Shown here piece after piece: positions 4,750 through 5,549 of a stretch of DNA of 5,549 bases. Made by a program: the position numbers and the translations under genes. Numbering within the stretch: position 1 is the stretch's first letter; every line of letters begins with the position of its first letter. The DNA is from an uncultured Rubrobacteraceae bacterium (GTDB lineage Bacteria > Actinomycetota > Rubrobacteria > Rubrobacterales > Rubrobacteraceae), in assembly GCA_902805985.1 (NCBI GenBank), contig CADCUW010000300.1:1-5549 (forward strand), read 5' to 3'. The notes under the pieces are model-generated. The model had not been told where the DNA came from, searched no databases, and saw only the letters and a program-made list of their open reading frames with translations.

Positions 4750-5025
4750 GTGGAACTGTTTTTGGTGATCTTGTTCGTAATCGCAGTAGGGATAGTCCTC
4801 GGCGTCGTCACGGATCTTGTCCGGCGGCGGCGTGACAACCGTCGTAGAAGCAGGGATGGGGCCGACGCGGGTGCCGGCGCCGCCGGCTACTACGGGTTCT
4901 TCGGCGGAGGCGGCGACCACAACGGGGGTGGCAACGACGGTGGCGGAGGCTGGTTCGGTGATAGCGGCGGTGGCGGCTGGGGAGACGGTGGCGGCGGAGG
5001 CGGCGGAGACGGCGGAGGGTCTTAG
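4750..5025 (+). CDS. Small membrane-anchored protein with glycine-rich C-terminal tail
   Basis: I do not recognise a named family. The 91-residue protein starts with one hydrophobic segment, about residues 3-24 (LFLVILFVIAVGIVLGVV), with no cleavage motif. A basic cluster follows (RRRR at 25-28, RRR at 31-33), then a tail from about 37 made mostly of glycine with scattered D, N, W, F and Y. The positive charges after the helix suggest an N-out, C-in signal anchor placing the tail in the cytoplasm. The gene has its own promoter-like sequence and a strong ribosome site. The tail is encoded by degenerate GGC/GGT/GGA codons, so its length may vary between strains. Its stop overlaps the stop of the opposing gene by 4 bases. 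Glycine-rich tails of this kind can mediate low-affinity assembly, but any function here is unknown. Confidence 0.75.
   Translation: MELFLVILFVIAVGIVLGVVTDLVRRRRDNRRRSRDGADAGAGAAGYYGFFGGGGDHNGGGNDGGGGWFGDSGGGGWGDGGGGGGGDGGGS
4902..5019 (+). repeat. Low-complexity GGN-rich tract encoding the glycine tail
   Basis: An imperfect run of GGC, GGT and GGA codons interrupted by GAC, AAC, TGG and TTC. The densest part is 4971-5019. There is no exact tandem unit, but the tract is a plausible site of slippage and length polymorphism. Confidence 0.6.
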
Positions 5026-5495
5026 CAAGCCTCCGGGGCTTTTGGCTTCACGACGACCATGACTGCCCTCCCTCCCCGTACGGCGGCGTCCACCTCCCGC
5101 GGGTCGGGCCGTCCGCCGGCATCGAGCCCGACGCCGTAGCGCCCGGCCGTGCCGGGAAACTCGGTAAGGAAAGTCCCCAGCCCCTGCACGACAGCGTCCC
5201 TGCCCGTCTCGGCCCAGGCGCTGCCCGCTAGCTGTCTACCCTGCACCCGCGCCGCCACGGGCGCACCTTCTCGGAGGTTCTTCCACCAGGCGCTCCACTC
5301 CCCGCTGGTAAAGCTGAGTAAGCTCCCCTCGTGATGGAGGTAACTCACCGGGACCGTGAACCGTCGCCGGCTCTTGCGGCCGGTGACGGTGAGGAGCATG
5401 ATCCGGCCGCTGGCGAGCCTGTGCAGCGGCGAACGCAGCAGCAACCTCACCCCCACGTTCAGCACATAGTATAGGCTCCGCTCCAACCTACCCAT
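5022..5495 (-). CDS. Ddn-like nitroreductase/deazaflavin-dependent oxidoreductase family protein
   Basis: A 157-residue protein with the split-barrel flavin-binding pattern of the Ddn family, which in mycobacteria uses reduced F420. An N-terminal amphipathic helix (LYYVLNVGVRLLLRSPLHRL, 8-27) precedes the core motif MLLTVTGRKSRRRFTVPVSY (33-52), equivalent to the family LTTxGRKSG-x-R-x-x-P signature. The middle glycine is replaced by R43. SGEWSAWWKNLREG (64-77) follows, matching the P-x-W-x-x-N-L segment that lines the cofactor site. The ATG at 5495 is preceded by AGGGGA 4 bases upstream and fits the family N-terminus. The gene is convergent with the glycine-rich gene and its upstream region is cut by the window end. 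Flavin (FMN) or heme use, or an N-acyltransferase-like divergence, cannot be excluded. The physiological substrate is unknown. Confidence 0.68.
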   Translation of the reverse strand: MGRLERSLYYVLNVGVRLLLRSPLHRLASGRIMLLTVTGRKSRRRFTVPVSYLHHEGSLLSFTSGEWSAWWKNLREGAPVAARVQGRQLAGSAWAETGRDAVVQGLGTFLTEFPGTAGRYGVGLDAGGRPDPREVDAAVRGGRAVMVVVKPKAPEAC

Positions 5496-5549
5496 GGCGT
5501 CCCCTACACTATCCCGATCACGCGCGGCAGCGCAACAAGGACCAGAAAA
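5496..5549 (-). promoter_or_regulatory. Upstream region of the Ddn-like gene, promoter uncertain
   Basis: On the minus strand AGGGGA sits 4 bases before the ATG. A weak -10-like TAGTGT and a TTGCGC 18 bases further upstream can be picked out, but the match is poor and the window ends soon after. I treat it as a probable regulatory region without a defined promoter. Confidence 0.2.

Noticed and set aside
4594..5028. A 144-codon minus-strand frame opposite the glycine-rich gene, rich in Ala/Val/Thr
   Set aside because: Its Ala/Val/Thr repeats are simply the complement of the GGN tract, and it would cross both divergent promoters. The plus-strand gene has the ribosome site.

Overview
The window is GC-rich DNA with tightly packed genes, GTG and TTG starts, and an F420/Ddn-like reductase fold. 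This suggests a high-GC Gram-positive bacterium, and a deep-branching actinobacterium such as Rubrobacter would fit. That assignment rests on composition and gene content only.

Layout. Bases 1-1087 (+) hold the 3' part of a NarL-class sensor histidine kinase and its complete response regulator, overlapping by 8 bases. Bases 1101-2472 (+) hold a second transcription unit: a well-formed promoter whose predicted start site falls on or beside the first ATG (a probable leaderless mRNA), a low-molecular-weight protein tyrosine phosphatase (LMW-PTP), and a fructosamine-3-kinase (FN3K) homologue, again overlapping by 8 bases. This pair looks like a protein-deglycation module that removes ribose-5-phosphate-derived adducts. 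Bases 2473-2863 (-) hold the decayed N-terminal part of a RAYT (REP-associated tyrosine transposase), with a perfect-looking palindrome embedded in its reading frame. Bases 2864-3006 have no gene.

Bases 3007-4594 (-) hold an isocitrate/isopropylmalate-type dehydrogenase followed by a DUF4126-like membrane protein, once more with an 8-base overlap. A 155-base divergent intergenic region (4595-4749) carries promoter-like elements for both directions. Bases 4750-5025 (+) encode a small membrane-anchored protein with a glycine-rich tail. It converges, with a 4-base stop-codon overlap, on a Ddn-like (deazaflavin-dependent nitroreductase family) protein at 5022-5495 (-).

The most interesting points are the phosphatase/kinase deglycation pair with a P-loop cysteine that could act as a redox switch, its probable leaderless promoter, the RAYT relic with an in-frame palindrome, the unusual cofactor-loop residues of the dehydrogenase, and three gene pairs that all overlap by exactly 8 bases with the same NTGNCTRA pattern. 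I see no wholly new multi-gene system, tRNA, rRNA, CRISPR array or phage module.
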